Shown: one piece after another, positions 5,938 through 8,645 of the stretch
Position numbering within the stretch: position 1 is the first letter of the stretch
Layout of the letters: each line of letters starts with the position of its first letter
DNA from: Abditibacteriota bacterium
GTDB lineage: Bacteria > Armatimonadota > UBA5829
Reading direction: 5' to 3'
Assembly (NCBI GenBank): GCA_017958015.1
Contig: JAGDDM010000151.1
Location: 1 to 8,645, forward strand
DNA length: 8,645 nucleotides
Translations under genes and position numbers: made by a program
Notes under the pieces: model-generated
The model's input: only the letters and a program-made list of their open reading frames with translations
Databases searched by the model: none
Told to the model about the DNA's origin: nothing

Positions 5938-7053
5938 ATGGCAAATTTCTGTAAATACTGCGGGAACGAAAACCCCGATGACGCAACCGTCTGCAGAGGC
6001 TGCGGCGAACCCATAAAAGACGCGAAGGTTATTATAAGGTGCCCCAAATGCGGCGCCGTCATGAGTGAGGACGGCGTGTGTCCCGAGTGCGGCTCCAAAC
6101 TCCTCATCGACAAGAGCAAAAAGAAAAAGCCGAAAGAGGAACGTTTCGTTGAGATGACCTACGACGGCGAGCTCATTTTGGACGACACCGAGGAATATAC
6201 CATGCGGCCTCCGACGCGGCACGAACAAAGTTACGGTACCCAGCCGCCGCCCAGGCATGAGCCGGAAATCAATCAGCAGAAGATGGAAGAGGAAGCGGAG
6301 ATCAACGAGTACCTGAGCCGGGCCCGTTGGATTCACATCGACCCCAACGAAAAGATTCCCAAGCGTCCGCTGACAAAGGAAGAGGCGGAGGTTCTTCGGG
6401 ACGACGTGGCGCAGAACATCGCCGAGTCCCAAGAGACGGACGTTATGCCCGAGGACTACGAGTCGGACCGGTTCTTCGGCGAGAAAAAGTCGAAGCCCTG
6501 GCTCCACGGAAAGGGCATCAAAATCGACAAGGCGAAGATGAAAAAGTCTCTCGCCAAGATGAAGATTCCCGCTCTCGTCGCCCTCATTCTCGTCGCCGCG
6601 GCGATTGTCTTCTATCCCTCCGCCATGAAAGCCCTTGATATCCACCGGACGAAAAAGGCCTTCGATATTTGCACCCGGGTCATAAGCGGCTCCCAAGAGG
6701 AAGCCTTCGCCACCGACTTTGACTTCGGCGGAATTGCGAAGTATTACAAGAGCATCGACCTGGATGTGATGAAAAAGAAGCTCATTGTGCGGATTGACAC
6801 TCCCGACTGGATGGCCGTTACTTACGATGACCGCCACGAGTTTCTCGCCAACATTTACTCCGCCTGGTCCAATATCTGTAAGCAGAACAAGGTGGACATG
6901 GAGAACGTGAGAGTGGACATCATCAACGAAAAGGGCTACGCCGAGGCCACAGCCACCGTTACCGAGGGCATAATTCAGGAAAACATCGACGTCATAAAGA
7001 ACAGCGATTACAAACCCGAGGACTTCGGGTTTAAGGAAAGGAAGGACAAGTAA
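5938..7053 (+). CDS. Double zinc-ribbon single-pass membrane protein of unknown function
   Basis: The protein has 371 residues and no recognised family name. Two C4 zinc ribbons open it: C5/C8/C19/C22 (CKYCG, CRGCG) and C35/C38/C48/C51 (CPKCG, CPECG). A charged, Lys/Glu-rich linker follows (about 56-208), probably partly disordered. One transmembrane helix spans about 209-227 (IPALVALILVAAAIVFYP). It is preceded by a Lys-rich stretch, which predicts a cytoplasmic N-terminus. The last roughly 145 residues would lie outside the membrane and end in a beta-like segment (VRVDIINEKGYAEATATVTEG); an NTF2-like fold is a loose guess only. The architecture recalls membrane-anchored zinc-ribbon sensors, but no substrate or partner is visible. 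The ATG at 5938 gives the ribbon its usual N-terminal position; the ribosome-binding site is weak. It is the first gene of a three-gene operon and overlaps the next gene by one base. Confidence 0.85.
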   Translation: MANFCKYCGNENPDDATVCRGCGEPIKDAKVIIRCPKCGAVMSEDGVCPECGSKLLIDKSKKKKPKEERFVEMTYDGELILDDTEEYTMRPPTRHEQSYGTQPPPRHEPEINQQKMEEEAEINEYLSRARWIHIDPNEKIPKRPLTKEEAEVLRDDVAQNIAESQETDVMPEDYESDRFFGEKKSKPWLHGKGIKIDKAKMKKSLAKMKIPALVALILVAAAIVFYPSAMKALDIHRTKKAFDICTRVISGSQEEAFATDFDFGGIAKYYKSIDLDVMKKKLIVRIDTPDWMAVTYDDRHEFLANIYSAWSNICKQNKVDMENVRVDIINEKGYAEATATVTEGIIQENIDVIKNSDYKPEDFGFKERKDK

Positions 7054-7538
7054 TGGCAAATTGTAAGTTTTGCGGTTGTCCCACACAGAACAACGAGGAA
7101 ATCTGCGAGCACTGCGCCAAGGAGCTGGACGACGTCTCCGTGGCGGGCACCGACGTGAAAATGGTGCCGCCGGAAGCGAAGAAGCTCAACTGGGGCGCCT
7201 TCTGGTTCAGTTGGCTCTGGGCCGTGAATCACCGGATTTACTTCCCGCTTGTTATACTTATCGTGCCCATACTGGCCGTATTCGCCAAGGGCGAGCGCAT
7301 GGAAACGATTGTCAACGTGCTCTCCTACATCATAAGCATTCCCATTCAGGTGTTCCTGCTCCTGAAGGGCGGCGAGTTGGCGTGGCAGAGACGTGACTTC
7401 GACAGCGTGGAAGAGTACGTGGAAGTCCAGAAAGCCTGGGTCAGGTGGATTTTCTACAGCTTAATCATCGCCGTTATCGTGTGCCTTCTGTTCAGTACGC
7501 TCCTTGTGGCATATTACATGAAAATACACGGACATTAA
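7053..7538 (+). CDS. Zinc-ribbon multipass membrane protein, paralogue 1
   Basis: The protein has 161 residues. An N-terminal C4 zinc ribbon (C4/C7/C18/C21, CKFCG and CEHCA) is followed by a short linker and a hydrophobic domain. That domain begins LNWGAFWFSWLWAV (46-59), has further membrane segments near 62-78, 86-104 and 132-155, and carries a cytoplasmic-looking KGGELAWQRRDFDSVEEYVEVQKAW motif (105-129). The aromatic opening, and a GNELAW-like motif ending in a Trp-containing helix, resemble the DUF2628 type of small membrane proteins; this assignment is tentative. The start codon overlaps the upstream stop (TAATG), with a purine-rich AAGGAAAGGAAGG site before it, so translation is probably coupled. 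It is a close relative of the next gene, of identical length. Confidence 0.85.
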   Translation: MANCKFCGCPTQNNEEICEHCAKELDDVSVAGTDVKMVPPEAKKLNWGAFWFSWLWAVNHRIYFPLVILIVPILAVFAKGERMETIVNVLSYIISIPIQVFLLLKGGELAWQRRDFDSVEEYVEVQKAWVRWIFYSLIIAVIVCLLFSTLLVAYYMKIHGH

Positions 7539-7559
7539 AACAAAGGAGATATAAGGATT

Positions 7560-8045
7560 ATGTTTTGTAAGTTTTGCGGAAAAGAAATCGCGCCGGGCAG
7601 CGCCGTTTGCGAGCACTGCGGCGCCAAGCTCGTCGAGGCGGTGAACACTTCCGGCACCGGAAACGCCGCCGTTGTTCCCGAGGAGATAAAAGGTCTCAAC
7701 TGGAGCGCTTTTTGGTTCGGTTGGATTTGGGGACTTTGCCACAACGTCTATGTGTCGCTGCTTGTGGTCATCACCGGAGCCATCGGCTTTATCGCTCCCA
7801 AAGAGAGCGGTTTCGGAGGCTTTTCGGGAGTCGTCGGTCTCGTAATGTCGATTTTCCTTTTGACAAAGGGCAACGAACTCGCTTGGCGGGGCCGCAGATT
7901 CGAGAGCGTCGAGGAGTTTAAGGCGGTGCAGGCCGCCTGGAAGAAGTGGCTTTGGCCCTACATCGCTTTCCTGGTACTCCTGTGCGTTATCCTCATCATC
8001 GTAATCGCTCTTTGCGGCGCGAAGTTCCTTCAGCAGTGTAAGTGA
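7560..8045 (+). CDS. Zinc-ribbon multipass membrane protein, paralogue 2
   Basis: The protein has 161 residues and is a tandem paralogue of the preceding gene. The C4 ribbon is C3/C6/C17/C20 (CKFCG, CEHCG). The membrane domain starts LNWSAFWFGWIWGL (47-60), has hydrophobic segments near 64-80, 88-102 and 131-152, and carries the signature KGNELAWRGRRFESVEEFKAVQAAW (103-127) between the second and third. Conservation with its sister is highest in the ribbon, the aromatic membrane entry and this signature, and lowest in the linker and the first loop. A strong AAGGAG lies 11 bases before the ATG, with a second GG closer in; the gap to the upstream stop is 21 bases. It is the last gene of the operon, followed by a strong terminator. 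Possible DUF2628-type membership is unproven and function unknown. Confidence 0.85.
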   Translation: MFCKFCGKEIAPGSAVCEHCGAKLVEAVNTSGTGNAAVVPEEIKGLNWSAFWFGWIWGLCHNVYVSLLVVITGAIGFIAPKESGFGGFSGVVGLVMSIFLLTKGNELAWRGRRFESVEEFKAVQAAWKKWLWPYIAFLVLLCVILIIVIALCGAKFLQQCK

Positions 8046-8058
8046 TTCGAAAACAAAG

Positions 8059-8089
8059 GGGCTCGGTTTTCACCGAGCCCTTAATTTTT
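8059..8089 (+). terminator. Terminator of the zinc-ribbon operon, shared with the convergent LRR gene
   Basis: The 9-bp stem GGGCTCGGT/ACCGAGCCC (8059-8067 with 8072-8080) has a TTTC loop and is followed by TTAATTTTT in the rightward direction, 13 bases after the operon's last stop. In the leftward direction the same hairpin is followed by CTTTGTTTT, so it may serve both genes. Confidence 0.87.
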
Positions 8090-8645
8090 GTATGGGATTG
8101 CGGTCGAGAACAAACATCTCCGGAGGGTCAAAGCCTTTCGGGAGGGAGATTATCTCGTTGCCGTAGAGGTTGAGATACTTCAGCCGCTTCAGAGGCGACA
8201 GGTCCGGGAGCAGAGCCAGGCCGTTTGAGGCCAGATTCAAATCCTCCAGTTCATCCATGTCCGTGATGGCGGGGGGCAATGTTTTGATGATGTTGTCCGA
8301 GGCGAAAAAGGTCTCGACCCGCTTCAGGTTGCCGATACTTTCCGGCAGAATTGTCAGGCGGTTGTGGGACACGTCCAAAAACTTCAGGTTTTTGAGGTCG
8401 CCGATGTTCTTCGGCAGGTAGGTCATGAGGTTCATGGACAGATCCAGCCGCCGGAGACTTGTGACGGCGCACACTTCCGGCGCGCTCTTTTCCAAGCTGT
8501 TGAAGTTGAGGTTCAGATCCTCGAGACGGGTGAGGCTGCCCAGCGTTGAGGGCAGACACTCCAAATCGTTCCGGGACAGGTCCAGGCGTTCAAGGTTTTC
8601 GAGGTTGCCCAGGGTATCCGGCAGCGAGGTGAGGAGGTTGTGGGA
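8070..8645 (-). CDS. Leucine-rich repeat protein, N-terminus cut by window edge
   Basis: The reading frame stays open to the right edge, giving 191 visible residues at the C-terminal end. They form about eight leucine-rich repeats of 23 residues (one of 22) with the pattern LxxLPxxIGxLxxLxxLDLSxN. Examples are NRLTILPESIGNL and NLLTSLPDTLGNL. The third visible repeat (SLEKSAPEVCAV) has lost the LP core and the last ends in a short cap (DRNPIQKLRAR). This repeat class forms curved solenoids for protein binding and is common in bacterial surface or signalling proteins. No other domain is in view, so location and partner are unknown. A TTG at 8564 could be misread as a start, but repeats continue upstream of it. 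The TGA stop lies at the loop of the terminator hairpin of the convergent operon. Confidence 0.88.
   Translation of the reverse strand, partial: SHNLLTSLPDTLGNLENLERLDLSRNDLECLPSTLGSLTRLEDLNLNFNSLEKSAPEVCAVTSLRRLDLSMNLMTYLPKNIGDLKNLKFLDVSHNRLTILPESIGNLKRVETFFASDNIIKTLPPAITDMDELEDLNLASNGLALLPDLSPLKRLKYLNLYGNEIISLPKGFDPPEMFVLDRNPIQKLRAR

Noticed and set aside
5803..7086. Leftward open frame (427 codons) opposite the double zinc-ribbon gene
   Set aside because: The plus frame has two complete C4 ribbons, a membrane helix and a coupled downstream gene. The opposite frame has no motif and would start inside the next gene.
8562..8564. TTG at 8564 as start of the LRR protein
   Set aside because: The frame upstream stays open to the window edge and encodes further in-register 23-residue repeats, so the gene clearly begins outside the window.

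Overview
The window is bacterial chromosome of moderate to slightly high GC. It has compact genes, canonical sigma70-type promoters and well-formed intrinsic terminators, and nothing in it looks like phage or plasmid. The protein mix is a DinB polymerase with a C-terminal tail after the clamp motif, a secreted protein with a copper-amine-oxidase-N-like ('stalk') domain, a hexameric glutamate dehydrogenase, C4 zinc-ribbon membrane proteins and a 23-residue LRR protein. That mix would fit a Firmicutes-like or Armatimonadota/Abditibacteriota-like bacterium, possibly from a gut metagenome. This placement is an inference from gene style, not a demonstrated taxonomy.

Layout. From 1 to 5693 everything is on the minus strand, as four apparently separate units: DNA polymerase IV (42-1187), an OmpR-type response regulator without a neighbouring kinase (1257-1961), a secreted Ig-like/stalk-domain protein (2092-4113) and glutamate dehydrogenase (4443-5693). 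The last three each have a clear promoter (perfect or near-perfect TTGACA/TATAAT), and all four are followed by a hairpin-plus-T-run terminator. The polymerase is the exception upstream: it lies just beyond the regulator's terminator and has no visible Shine-Dalgarno sequence or convincing promoter.

Between 5778 and 5848 two consensus promoters stand back to back. One drives gdh leftward. The other drives a rightward three-gene operon (5938-8045) of small membrane proteins that all begin with C4 zinc ribbons; the second and third are tandem paralogues. This operon ends at a hairpin whose stem also encodes the last codons of a convergent leucine-rich-repeat protein (8070 to beyond the right edge).

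The only gap above 300 bases without a gene (4114-4442) holds the stalk-protein promoter, the gdh terminator and a repeat-rich stretch. That stretch contains three arrays of 7-nt repeats and an imperfect inverted-repeat element of about 80 bp. A 19-nt palindromic module of this element recurs exactly, in inverted orientation, in the leader of the zinc-ribbon operon, so it probably belongs to a dispersed repeat family. No tRNA, rRNA, CRISPR array or intact mobile element was seen. The least described part is the zinc-ribbon trio; its function cannot be read from sequence alone.
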